Origin: a virus
Virus record (IMG/VR): IMGVR_UViG_3300008262_000697
Span: 1-44,321 of that record
Length of the DNA stretch: 44,321 nucleotides
Strand: one strand, 5' to 3'
Position numbers and translations under genes: made by a program. The notes beneath the pieces are model-generated. The model had not been told where the DNA came from. It searched no databases and saw nothing but the letters and a program-made list of their open reading frames with translations. Of the stretch, positions 34,935 to 42,198 are shown one piece after another (position 1 is the first letter of the stretch; each line of letters starts with the position of its first letter).

Positions 34935-35475
34935 GTTAGTAGAACAATATAAACAAATGCATAAAGACGAAAATCTTTATGCTGGTTCAGCCTTAACTAT
35001 ACACAAGGAAAATATTCGACAGTACTTGAGTTTGTCGAAGTGTGAATCTATTTTAGATTATGGATGCGGTAAAGGGATACAATATCATAAAGAGAATATC
35101 CATGAAACTCATTTCTTTGGTATTATACCATCTCTCTATGACCCAGCAGTAGAAGAATATTCAACACTACCTTCTAAAAACTTTGATGCAGTAATTTGCA
35201 CTGATGTGTTGGAACATGTTGAAGAAGAAGATGTTGATTCTGTTATAAAAGAAATATATTCTAAAGCAGACAAATTTGTTTATCTTGGTATATGTAACAA
35301 GTTGGCAGATTCATTTCTACCAGACGGAAGAAATGCACATGTGACTTTAAAATCTATTGACTGGTGGATCGAGAAAACATTACCCCACGCTAAGTTGCTA
35401 ACACTTATGTTTGTTTATGGGGATTGTAAGAATACTGCGATACTCATTGACAATAAAGTGAAGATGAAGAAATGA
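34927..35475 (+). CDS. Class I SAM-dependent methyltransferase
   Basis: 182 aa from ATG 34927, overlapping the groES stop. Motif I ILDYGCGKGIQYH, then FDAVICTDVLEHVEEED (motif II-like). A class I Rossmann methyltransferase of the type in phage surface or modification operons. Substrate unknown. Confidence 0.85.
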   Translation: MYELVEQYKQMHKDENLYAGSALTIHKENIRQYLSLSKCESILDYGCGKGIQYHKENIHETHFFGIIPSLYDPAVEEYSTLPSKNFDAVICTDVLEHVEEEDVDSVIKEIYSKADKFVYLGICNKLADSFLPDGRNAHVTLKSIDWWIEKTLPHAKLLTLMFVYGDCKNTAILIDNKVKMKK

Positions 35476-35963
35476 AAACTGCACTTCTCTGCAATGGACC
35501 AAGTAGAGAGTTATACCAGTCAGACGAATCGTATAAGTATATTATCGGATGTAACATTCCGTGGACTAGGGTAAACTCTACAGTTGTTATGGATGTTGGT
35601 GTTCTTGAGAAGTTTGACTCAACATGTTTTATAATTGTGAGCAGAAAAGCATGGCTTGAGTGTCCGATGAAATTTAGAAACAAACTAATTGGACAAATTA
35701 TTGGTATGTTTGATCCATATCCAGAGTATGATTCTGCTGGACATGCAGCATGTAGAAAGTTATTAGAACTTGGTTCTACTGAGATAAATATCTATGGTTG
35801 TGATTCTTGGTTTACGAATAACACTGAAAGTTATACGCACCAATATGTAGATGGAAGATCAGTAGACATGAGTAAGAATGTGAGTGTTTGGCGAGCAAGA
35901 TGGTATGAACTCATGGCTAAAAACTCACAGGTTAAATTTAATTTTATAGGAGATCCTAAATGA
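35472..35963 (+). CDS. Sialyltransferase/DUF115-like protein, 163 aa
   Basis: MKTALLCNGPSRELYQSDES, then YIIGCNIPWTRVNSTVVMD and GCDSWFTNNTESYTH. LLCNGPS...GCN....VD..V..D is typical of glycosyltransferase-29-like/DUF115 phage proteins. Linked with the methyltransferase, so surface glycan modification is possible. Confidence 0.7.
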   Translation: MKTALLCNGPSRELYQSDESYKYIIGCNIPWTRVNSTVVMDVGVLEKFDSTCFIIVSRKAWLECPMKFRNKLIGQIIGMFDPYPEYDSAGHAACRKLLELGSTEINIYGCDSWFTNNTESYTHQYVDGRSVDMSKNVSVWRARWYELMAKNSQVKFNFIGDPK

Positions 35964-36148
35964 AAGCATTAATCACAGCAGTAGCACTAGCGTTTGCAAC
36001 TGCATCTTTTGCAGCTGATGCACCAAAGAAAGATGTAAAGCCAGCAGAAAACACAAACTGCGTAAAGAAAGATAAGAATGGTAAGTGTCCACCACTACCA
36101 GATTCTCCAAAGCCAACACCAAAGAAAAAAGCTGAAGAAAAGAAATAA
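35960..36148 (+). CDS. Small secreted Lys/Pro-rich protein, 62 aa
   Basis: ATGA overlap with the previous gene. Signal MKALITAVALAFATASFAAD, then PKKDVKPAENTNCVKKDKNG, KCPPLPDSPKPTPKKKAEEKK. Periplasmic; related in style to 34441. Function unknown. Confidence 0.65.
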   Translation: MKALITAVALAFATASFAADAPKKDVKPAENTNCVKKDKNGKCPPLPDSPKPTPKKKAEEKK

Positions 36149-36235
36149 TCTTTCCTAAATAATTATACACAGTGGGTTGAAGGATCCCAATAAAACCTTC
36201 ATTACACACAACTCATTACACACAAGGAGTAAAAC

Positions 36236-36343
36236 ATGAGTAACTTGACCCCGTTCGAGATTCGCAAGGCTCAGGTCTTGAATGGTTTTGTTTCAAATAT
36301 TCCCACCAACACATTAGAAAAGACTAGCAAAAAGTCCACCTGA
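36236..36343 (+). CDS. Minimal 35-aa MSNLTPFEIR protein
   Basis: AAGGAG upstream. MSNLTPFEIRKAQVLNGFVS then NIPTNTLEKTSKKST. In T4-like phages a longer protein starts MSNLTP[FY]EIR and has a KA..LN.FVS segment near its end; this ORF places those parts next to each other, suggesting an internal in-frame deletion. Comparison is from memory. Confidence 0.55.
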   Translation: MSNLTPFEIRKAQVLNGFVSNIPTNTLEKTSKKST

Positions 36344-36351
36344 TAGGGATC

Positions 36352-36380
36352 AGACAGAGGGATATTGCATTCCTCTGTCT
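36352..36380 (+). terminator. Hairpin AGACAGAGG/CCTCTGTCT
   Basis: A 9-bp stem (36352-36360/36372-36380) directly after the 35-aa gene. No T run, so it may act as an mRNA stabiliser. Confidence 0.5.
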
Positions 36381-36403
36381 CTAACTGATTTAAGGAGATC
36401 AAT

Positions 36404-36919
36404 ATGCGAATACGATTGTATACGTTAATCACATTATTACTAGTAAGTTTTGGATTTTTTATTTCAACAACATCCTCAAGCGAAAGAGTTATTACTGTTG
36501 AATTGACCCATTTAACAAAAGATGCTAGAACGCAAGTTGAATGCTTAGCCGATAACATCTATCACGAGGCAGGTTATGAACCTGATTCTGGTAAGGTCGC
36601 AGTTGCACTGGTTACATTAAATCGAGTGCAAGACCCAAGATACCCAAAAGATATTTGCTCTGTAGTGAAACAAAAGTTAAACTCTACATGTCAGTTCACA
36701 TGGTGGTGTGAAAATAAAATCACCAACAGAAGCAAACAAGCATATGAGAATTCTAAAGAGATTGCATTGTATGTCTATGCAAACTACGAAAGAATGAAAG
36801 ACTTTACAGATGGTGCACTGTTTTATCACGCTGATTATGTTAGACCAAATTGGAAAGGTTTAGAAAGAACTGCAGTGGTAGGACGACATATTTTTTATAA
36901 AGAAAAGGCGAAACTATAA
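36404..36919 (+). CDS. SleB-type cell-wall hydrolase
   Basis: 171 aa with a signal anchor (LITLLLVSFGFFISTTSSS). Domain: VECLADNIYHEAGYEPDSGK (catalytic Glu in YHEA), VALVTLNRVQDPRYPKDIC, FTWWCENK and a later TDGALFYHADYVRPNW. This is the Hydrolase_2 (SleB) fold acting on peptidoglycan, here outside the cytoplasm. A second lysis-type enzyme besides the GH19 protein. Confidence 0.88.
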   Translation: MRIRLYTLITLLLVSFGFFISTTSSSERVITVELTHLTKDARTQVECLADNIYHEAGYEPDSGKVAVALVTLNRVQDPRYPKDICSVVKQKLNSTCQFTWWCENKITNRSKQAYENSKEIALYVYANYERMKDFTDGALFYHADYVRPNWKGLERTAVVGRHIFYKEKAKL

Positions 36920-37479
36920 TGATGAACAAATTGAACATTCAGCTTAAAGAGCAAGAGAGTTCACAACACTCGTTTTACTTGCTCATGGATGATATATCAT
37001 TAGCAACTGTGAAGCCAGTAGTTGAATGGATATTTGAAGCAAACTTTGTAGAAGAAAGACCAGATTTATTAAATCTAATCATCTGTTCTCCAGGTGGTGA
37101 CTTGAATGCAGCGTTTGCACTGATTGATACAATGAGAGGTTCAGCAATACCAATTCGTACTATTGGATTGGGGCAGATTGCTTCTGCTGGACTTATGATT
37201 TTCATTGCTGGAGATAAAGGGAAGCGTATTCTTACACCAAACACTTCTATTCTGTCACACCAATATTCTTGGGGTGCGTTTGGTAAAGAACACGAACTAT
37301 TTGCAACAGTAAAAGAGTTTGATTTAACCACTAAGAAAATGATACAGCATTATAAAAAGTGCACTGGTCTTACGGACGCAAAAATTAGAGAAGTTCTTTT
37401 GCCACCGCAGGACATTTGGTTAAGTCCACTCGAATCTAAAAAGTTAGGACTATGCGATGATGTTAAAGAACTATCTTAA
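36919..37479 (+). CDS. clpP: ClpP-like serine protease
   Basis: 186 aa. ICSPGGDLNAAFALIDTM, catalytic Ser89 in GLGQIASAGL, His114 in ILSHQYSWGA, and Asp165 in PPQDIWLSPLESKKLGLCDD. All catalytic residues are present. Could be a prohead-type or ClpP-type protease. It lies 3 kb from the tmRNA, whose tag ends in LAA, a ClpXP target. Overlaps the SleB gene end. Confidence 0.88.
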   Translation: MMNKLNIQLKEQESSQHSFYLLMDDISLATVKPVVEWIFEANFVEERPDLLNLIICSPGGDLNAAFALIDTMRGSAIPIRTIGLGQIASAGLMIFIAGDKGKRILTPNTSILSHQYSWGAFGKEHELFATVKEFDLTTKKMIQHYKKCTGLTDAKIREVLLPPQDIWLSPLESKKLGLCDDVKELS

Positions 37480-37639
37480 GTTTTCTGGAATGTGGATGGG
37501 ATTCGTATTGAATCCTTATCATTGGGAGTTTAAGATTCAAAGGATCAAACCTGATGAGTCTAATCCCAAAAATTATGGATTTATGATTTCAGTTGGACCA
37601 TTTTGGGTTCGTGGAGTTATAGATGATGGTACTTGGTAA
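37457..37639 (+). CDS. Small protein, 60 aa
   Basis: Begins inside the ClpP gene. KFSGMWMGFVLNPYHWEFKI and ESNPKNYGFMISVGPFWVRG, with aromatic and hydrophobic strands. Conserved in plan with short phage proteins. The start could also be 37490. Function unknown. Confidence 0.6.
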   Translation: MMLKNYLKFSGMWMGFVLNPYHWEFKIQRIKPDESNPKNYGFMISVGPFWVRGVIDDGTW

Positions 37640-37655
37640 ATTAAAGGAGTTTATT

Positions 37656-37889
37656 ATGCATGATACTGTATTTGTTGTTTCACTATTGATCTCGATCGTT
37701 ACACTTATTGTTTCTGTAGTATTTTATCATTACAGTGAATTGAAATCCGTTGAGAAAAATGTAGAGTCTGCAATCGTTAAGGGAATTGACCCTATTGCTG
37801 TTCGTTGTGCCTATGCTAATGCACACGATAATGTTTGTATTGCATACGCTGCATCCCATCAAACTGCCCCTGTGAAAACAGGTAAGTAA
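37656..37889 (+). CDS. Single-pass membrane protein, 77 aa
   Basis: Start at 37656 after AAAGGAG. One membrane helix (FVVSLLISIVTLIVSVVFYH), then periplasmic-type part with VRCAYANAHDNVCIAYAASH, two cysteines. Stop TAA is in a 20-bp palindrome. Function unknown. Confidence 0.65.
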   Translation: MHDTVFVVSLLISIVTLIVSVVFYHYSELKSVEKNVESAIVKGIDPIAVRCAYANAHDNVCIAYAASHQTAPVKTGK

Positions 37890-37939
37890 GTACTTACTTA
37901 CTCGGATAACCCTCTAGGATACAGGCATTCTAGGGGGTT
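37882..37939 (+). terminator. 20-bp palindrome plus terminator
   Basis: GTAAGTAAGTACTTACTTAC (37882-37901) is a perfect palindrome containing the stop codon. AACCCTCTAG (37908-37917) pairs with CTAGGGGGTT (37930-37939), whose end is the -35 of the next promoter. Fourth copy of the operon-end module. Confidence 0.85.
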
Positions 37940-37966
37940 GTCTTTTATTCCACTTTAGCGTATAAT
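37938..37966 (+). promoter_or_regulatory. Sigma70-like promoter
   Basis: TTGTCT (37938-37943), 17-nt spacer, TATAAT (37961-37966). The -35 overlaps the terminator stem. Confidence 0.85.
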
Positions 37967-37998
37967 AATCTTATATCGTTGAAATGGAGTCTTAAATT

Positions 37999-38676
37999 AT
38001 GAGTCTGCTTACAGTTGGAAACCCAAAGTTGTTGAAAGGTCAGAAGAAAGGTTATTTGTCTTCAGTCCTGCACTTAGCACCTGCAAATTTGTCAGGTAAA
38101 GAAGTGTGCCCCAAACGAACAGCTGGTTGCACTGCTGCATGTTTGAACACTGCTGGTCGTGGTGGCATCTTCAAGAAAGGTGAAACCACTAATGTGATTC
38201 AGCAAGCACGAATTCGTAAGACCAAATCATTCTTCGAAAATCGTCCAGCATTTCTTCTTGAGTTGCTTGTTGAAATTCGTAAGACTATTAAGAAAGCAGA
38301 AAAACAGGGACTGATTCCTGTCTTCCGTCTTAATGGCACTTCAGATCTCTCATGGGAGAAGTACGAAGTACAAGATGGTAAAAACATTTTCCAAATGTTC
38401 CCTGATGTGCAGTTCTATGACTACACCAAAGTAAACAATCGTAAAGTAAAGCACATTCCTAACTACCACCTGACTTTCTCTAAAGCAGATGGCAACGATA
38501 TGGATGTTCGAATTGCAATATCAAATGGCATGAATGTTGCAGCTGTATTCCACAAAGTGCCAGAGACATATCTTGGTCGTCCAGTCATCAATGGTGATGA
38601 AACCGATCTGCGTTTCTTGGATCCAAAGGGTGTTATCGTTGGTCTCAAAGCCAAAGGTAAAGCGAAGAAAGAATAA
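37999..38676 (+). CDS. GP88-like phage protein, 225 aa
   Basis: TVGNPKLLKGQKKGYLSSVL, then VCPKRTAGCTAACLNTAGRG (Cys motif) and RLNGTSDLSWEKY, FYDYTKVNNRK. This layout is the 'gene product 88' family found in diverse phages, with a possible metal site at CPxxTxGCxxxCL. Biochemical role unknown. Has its own strong promoter, so early expression is likely. Confidence 0.85.
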   Translation: MSLLTVGNPKLLKGQKKGYLSSVLHLAPANLSGKEVCPKRTAGCTAACLNTAGRGGIFKKGETTNVIQQARIRKTKSFFENRPAFLLELLVEIRKTIKKAEKQGLIPVFRLNGTSDLSWEKYEVQDGKNIFQMFPDVQFYDYTKVNNRKVKHIPNYHLTFSKADGNDMDVRIAISNGMNVAAVFHKVPETYLGRPVINGDETDLRFLDPKGVIVGLKAKGKAKKE

Positions 38677-39070
38677 GATTAAGAAGGTCAATGACATCTT
38701 TGGTATTGTTGGTATTGAAGATGAAGATTATGGAGCAGAAGAAGTTAAGTTTCGAGTTGCATATTGGCGTAAAGCCAATGCCATCCATGACTGGTTTGTT
38801 CAGAATGTTCAAGATGGTGTTGATGAGTGTCAAGAAGCATGGGTCAGTCGTGAGCAGTTGCAAGAACTGATTGATATATGCAAACAAATCATTAGTGTTC
38901 CCGAGAAAGCACAAAATTTGCTACCTACACGTAATGGTTTCTTCTTTGGTTCTACTGATTATGACGATTGGTACTTAGATCAGTTGCAATACACTGTAGA
39001 TAGGCTAGAGAAGATTCTCCTCGACCCTGCATTTACAAAGGCAGATTTTTATTATCAATCTAGCTGGTAA
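38677..39070 (+). CDS. Conserved phage protein without a standard start
   Basis: The recognisable protein begins near KVNDIFGIVGIEDEDYGAEE and continues with VKFRVAYWRKANAIHDWFVQ, NVQDGVDECQEAWV, and LLPTRNGFFFGSTDYDDWYL. It matches a conserved T4-like family. No ATG, GTG or TTG occurs in frame between the previous stop and this sequence; the nearest in-frame Met lies inside the preceding gene. An ATT start, a +1 frameshift from the previous gene or a sequence error are the options. Confidence 0.65.
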
Positions 39071-39073
39071 TCC

Positions 39074-39102
39074 TTGCCTTTAATTCATAATTGGAGTATA
39101 AT
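39074..39102 (+). promoter_or_regulatory. Sigma70-like promoter, leaderless gene
   Basis: TTGCCT (39074-39079), 17-nt spacer, TATAAT (39097-39102). Gene ATG is 7 nt after the -10. Confidence 0.85.
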
Positions 39103-39108
39103 TATATT

Positions 39109-39351
39109 ATGCAAATGATACATACATCCCTTGGAAAGTCTAAAAAGCGTAAGCAAACAGCCAAGCAACGAGAGTTGCAGGCATCATGGGAAGCCATGAT
39201 GAAGAAGTATGAACCGAAGAAACCTGTGCCTGCACGGAAGGGTGACGGATTTTCATACTCACTTGGAGTACCTGCTCGTCGTGAGACGCCTAAGATTCCA
39301 AGTCTTCCATTTACTGGTGCACCTTGCACTCGATTGAAATTGCAACTATGA
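39109..39351 (+). CDS. Small basic phage protein, 80 aa
   Basis: MQMIHTSLGKSKKRKQTAKQ, then LGVPARRETPKIPSLPFTGA and PCTRLKLQL. The ARRET..IPSL.TG segment is typical of a conserved phage family of unknown function. The ATG is at the predicted transcription start; ATG 39115 is an alternative. Confidence 0.7.
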   Translation: MQMIHTSLGKSKKRKQTAKQRELQASWEAMMKKYEPKKPVPARKGDGFSYSLGVPARRETPKIPSLPFTGAPCTRLKLQL

Positions 39352-39361
39352 GGAGAGGATA

Positions 39362-39547
39362 ATGAACTACAATCAACCACATCGTCCATACAGTAGGATT
39401 ACCTACAAGGTAGACAATCGAGTTATCATTGATCAACTGTTGGATGACCTTCATACTATTCAACTCGATTATATTGATGAAGCAGTAGACAAGTCAGATC
39501 TCTCTGATGCTAAAGCAGTGATTCAGTGGATCAAGGAGAAGTTATGA
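39362..39547 (+). CDS. Small helical protein, 61 aa
   Basis: GAGGAG upstream. NYNQPHRPYSRITYKVDNRV then LLDDLHTIQLDYIDEAVDKS, AKAVIQWIKEKL. Not recognised. Confidence 0.6.
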   Translation: MNYNQPHRPYSRITYKVDNRVIIDQLLDDLHTIQLDYIDEAVDKSDLSDAKAVIQWIKEKL

Positions 39548-39744
39548 GTGAGTTCTGTGTTAAATGTTGCGAGAAAGAGTCACAGATAGAGATATTGAAT
39601 TCTCGGTTTTACAAAGAGTCGCAGTGTATGCGTGAACGAATTGCCAAATTGCAACGAGAAAACGAAGCACTGATAAATGAGAATGAACGACTTGCAATTG
39701 ATGTTGCATTTTACAAAGGCGACTTGCCTTCCAATATTAATTAA
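39544..39744 (+). CDS. Coiled-coil protein with Cys motif, 66 aa
   Basis: Start at 39544 in an ATGA overlap. MSEFCVKCCEKESQIEILNS then REREN-type coiled coil (IAKLQRENEALINENERLAI). Function unknown. Confidence 0.6.
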   Translation: MSEFCVKCCEKESQIEILNSRFYKESQCMRERIAKLQRENEALINENERLAIDVAFYKGDLPSNIN

Positions 39745-39752
39745 GGTATAAT
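39724..39752 (+). promoter_or_regulatory. Sigma70-like promoter, leaderless gene
   Basis: TTGCCT (39724-39729), 17-nt spacer, TATAAT (39747-39752). Gene ATG 7 nt after the -10. Lies in the last codons of the previous gene. Confidence 0.85.
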
Positions 39753-39758
39753 AGCATC

Positions 39759-39977
39759 ATGACTAGAATTGAAAAACAAAATGAACTCGTCTTGCAAAAG
39801 ATGAAATTAGATAAATTCTTCTCCATGTACTTGGAAAAGTTTGAAAGACAGATGGATTCAGATAAGACCGATACTCCCATCTGGAAACTTTATAAGGCTA
39901 AACTTAAAGAGTATGATAAAGTCAGTTACGAAATTAGGGCTAATGAGTATTGGTTAAAGAAGGAACACTATGTTTAA
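39759..39977 (+). CDS. Small helical protein, 72 aa
   Basis: ATG at the predicted transcription start. Helical and basic (MTRIEKQNELVLQKMKLDKF). Overlaps gene 33 by 8 nt. Not recognised. Confidence 0.65.
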   Translation: MTRIEKQNELVLQKMKLDKFFSMYLEKFERQMDSDKTDTPIWKLYKAKLKEYDKVSYEIRANEYWLKKEHYV

Positions 39978-40185
39978 AACAGCAAACGATTTTTCGATGC
40001 ATATTGAGCAGATCGTTCGTAATAAAAAGATGTCCTATATGGATGCGGTACTTGACTATTGTAAAGAGAACTATCTTGAGCCAGAAGATATCGCATCGTT
40101 AATTAACAAATCCCTTAAAGATAAAATCGAAATGAATTTTCGTGAATTAAATTATTTACCAAAACAAGCGCAACTAGATGTCTAA
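39970..40185 (+). CDS. 33: Late transcription coactivator gp33-like
   Basis: 71 aa. FSMHIEQIVRNKKMSYMDAV, LDYCKENYLEPEDIASLINK, SLKDKIEMNFRELNYLPKQA. The SYxDAVLxYCExNxxxPExxASLIxxSLKxKIE...LNYLPK pattern is that of T4-type gp33, which ties the sliding clamp to RNA polymerase for late promoters. The order 33-59-32 is also that of T4. Confidence 0.85.
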   Translation: MFKTANDFSMHIEQIVRNKKMSYMDAVLDYCKENYLEPEDIASLINKSLKDKIEMNFRELNYLPKQAQLDV

Positions 40186-40381
40186 AATTTGGATTGATAT
40201 ACTATTAGTTTTGATGTTTATTGGTGCAGTTACTGCACTGGTACTTTCTTTTAATAAAATAGTACCTGCGGGTAAATGGTATGATTGTACTATCTCAGAA
40301 ATATCTCCCGACTTCCCTCCGCAAGTAAGAGAAGAGTGTCGCAAACTTCGTAGTGAAGCATATAAGAATGGACGGATTTAA
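40178..40381 (+). CDS. Membrane protein, 67 aa
   Basis: Overlaps gp33. One hydrophobic helix (WIDILLVLMFIGAVTALVLS), then GKWYDCTISEISPDFPPQVR, EECRKLRSE. This K.YDC..AEISPD.P..V...CR.L..E layout is a widespread phage family of unknown function. Its end overlaps gp59. Confidence 0.75.
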   Translation: MSKIWIDILLVLMFIGAVTALVLSFNKIVPAGKWYDCTISEISPDFPPQVREECRKLRSEAYKNGRI

Positions 40382-40979
40382 AGCATATCGTTACTACCTA
40401 GCGATTAAACTTCACTTCACCACCGATAAATTTAATGTGTTCCAGAATCGTGGAAATGTTCGTGGTACTCGTGAAGCATTTAATGCTAGAAATGATAGAT
40501 ACATATTCGAGAAGTTAGCAAACAAATACTCAGATGATAAAGATATCATTCAGTTCTTTGTTGCCAACTTTGCATATGGTAGCGATAATGCAATCTATGC
40601 TGGGCAGGAAGCAGAAGAAAACTATACAGAATGGATTCGTAGGAAACAGAGTATTACAAAGATAGTCATAGATGATCTCGCAAAACTCTTAACCTACGTT
40701 GAAACTAACAGACTAAAACACACAGCACTTTTTGAATTTACTGATAACGAATACCCTGTTGCATTGAACATGTTTGTTGGTGGTAAACTTGCAATAGAAA
40801 CACTAAGAATCATTGATGACTTTACAGGTATTATTGATAAGTGGAAGGAAAATCTATCGGTAAAATATATCTGGGAAAACGAGATGCGTCGGATTACAAA
40901 GTTGACTGGCTTTGTTAAATACGATAAACTAAAGGTAGAAAAAATCTTTAATCACTTCTTAGAAGAAGTTGCAAACTAA
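40368..40979 (+). CDS. 59: DNA helicase loader gp59-like
   Basis: 203 aa from ATG 40368. MDGFKAYRYYLAIKLHFTTD, KFNVFQNRGNVR, RNDRYIFEKLANKYSDDKDI and ITKLTGFVKYDK. The N-terminus is the gp59 signature (M.G..AY..Y.A.KLHF). T4 gp59 loads helicase gp41 onto gp32-coated forks. Located next to gp32 as in T4. Confidence 0.9.
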   Translation: MDGFKAYRYYLAIKLHFTTDKFNVFQNRGNVRGTREAFNARNDRYIFEKLANKYSDDKDIIQFFVANFAYGSDNAIYAGQEAEENYTEWIRRKQSITKIVIDDLAKLLTYVETNRLKHTALFEFTDNEYPVALNMFVGGKLAIETLRIIDDFTGIIDKWKENLSVKYIWENEMRRITKLTGFVKYDKLKVEKIFNHFLEEVAN

Positions 40980-40981
40980 TC

Positions 40982-41215
40982 ATGGGTAAGACTTACAAGA
41001 AACCTAATCATCGTTATGATGATGAGCAATCCAGTGGGCGATCTGGAAAACATACCAAACACTCTAATAATAAAAAGGGTGGAGGTATGAAAACGCTAAA
41101 TAGTTATGTTGAAGAAGATTATGAATTTGATGATTACGATCCATTTGATGATGCGATTGAAATTAGTGATGACATAACAATTGAACATACTAAAGATACA
41201 AACGATACTCCGTAA
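40982..41215 (+). CDS. Small hydrophilic protein, 77 aa
   Basis: GKTYKKPNHRYDDEQSSGRS then a basic middle with HTKHSNNKKGGG and a strongly acidic C-terminus. The opening is typical of a short family found beside gp32 in T4-like phages. Function unknown. Confidence 0.7.
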   Translation: MGKTYKKPNHRYDDEQSSGRSGKHTKHSNNKKGGGMKTLNSYVEEDYEFDDYDPFDDAIEISDDITIEHTKDTNDTP

Positions 41216-41232
41216 ATACGAAAGGAAATACA

Positions 41233-42147
41233 ATGGATATTCAAACTCTACGCAAAATGCGTAACTCTGACTTCGGTCAAATCTCTCAAGCATTCGATAA
41301 GATTGCAAATCCCCAAACAGAAACTAAGTCTTATGCCGATGATCGCTTTTGGCGATTGGAAGGTGATAAGGCAGGTAATGGTACAGCAACCATTCGCTTT
41401 CTGCCACGTGTAGAAGGTGACGATCTGCCATGGGTTCGCATTTTCAGTCATGGTTTCCAAGGACCAACTGGAAAGTGGTACATCGAAAACTCTTTGACCA
41501 CTCTTAGTGAAAATGATCCAGTTGGTGAACTAAACACTCAACTCTGGAACAGTGGTTCCGAAGCAAACAAAGAAATTGCACGTAAACAAAAGCGTAAACT
41601 TTCTTTTATTGCTAACATTCTTGTTGTCAGCGATCCTAAGCATCCTGAGAATGAGGGTAAAGTATTCTTGTTTAAGTTTGGCAAGAAAATCTTTGATAAG
41701 ATTATGGACAAGGCTCGTCCGACTTTTGAAGACGAAAAGCCAGTGAATGTTTTTGATCTGTGGGAAGGTGCGAACTTTAAACTTCGCATGCGTAAGAAAG
41801 ATGGCTATGCGAACTATGACGAATCTGTGTTCACTGATCCATGTGTAGTTTCTGATGATGAAAACTCTCTGTTGAAGATTGTTTCTGCTCAGAATAAACT
41901 TTCTGAATTCACTGATCGTAAAAACTTTAAGTCTTACGATGAGTTGAAGAAGAAACTCAATGAGGTTCTTTCTGGTGATAGTTTTGCGAGTAAGTCTGCT
42001 GCTGAAATTGCAGAAGATGAAGATCGTCCAGTTGCCTCTGCACCTAAGATGGCATCTAAACCTGCACCAGCACCAAAGTCATCATCAGTTGATGATGATG
42101 ACGATGATGTTATGTCTTACTTTGAGAAGATTGCGAAAGAAGACTAA
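41233..42147 (+). CDS. 32: Single-stranded DNA-binding protein gp32
   Basis: 304 aa. Basic N-terminus (LRKMRNSDFG), core TIRFLPRVEGDDLPWVRIFS, HGFQGPTGKWYIENSLTTLS, and KRKLSFIANILVVSDPKHPE, then VDDDDDDVMSYFEKI as the acidic tail that contacts partners. The Cys ligands of the T4 zinc finger are replaced (IENSLTTLSENDPVGEL), as in cyanophage-type gp32, so no zinc site is expected. Coats ssDNA in replication and recombination. Confidence 0.95.
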   Translation: MDIQTLRKMRNSDFGQISQAFDKIANPQTETKSYADDRFWRLEGDKAGNGTATIRFLPRVEGDDLPWVRIFSHGFQGPTGKWYIENSLTTLSENDPVGELNTQLWNSGSEANKEIARKQKRKLSFIANILVVSDPKHPENEGKVFLFKFGKKIFDKIMDKARPTFEDEKPVNVFDLWEGANFKLRMRKKDGYANYDESVFTDPCVVSDDENSLLKIVSAQNKLSEFTDRKNFKSYDELKKKLNEVLSGDSFASKSAAEIAEDEDRPVASAPKMASKPAPAPKSSSVDDDDDDVMSYFEKIAKED

Positions 42148-42173
42148 TCGTCTATACTTCGCTACATAAAAAA

Positions 42174-42191
42174 GGGGATCTTCGGATCCCC
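42174..42191. terminator. Bidirectional terminator between convergent genes
   Basis: GGGGATC-TTCG-GATCCCC with A run upstream and T run downstream, so it works on both strands. Ends the gp32 operon and the tail gene. Confidence 0.92.
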
Positions 42192-42198
42192 TTTTGTT

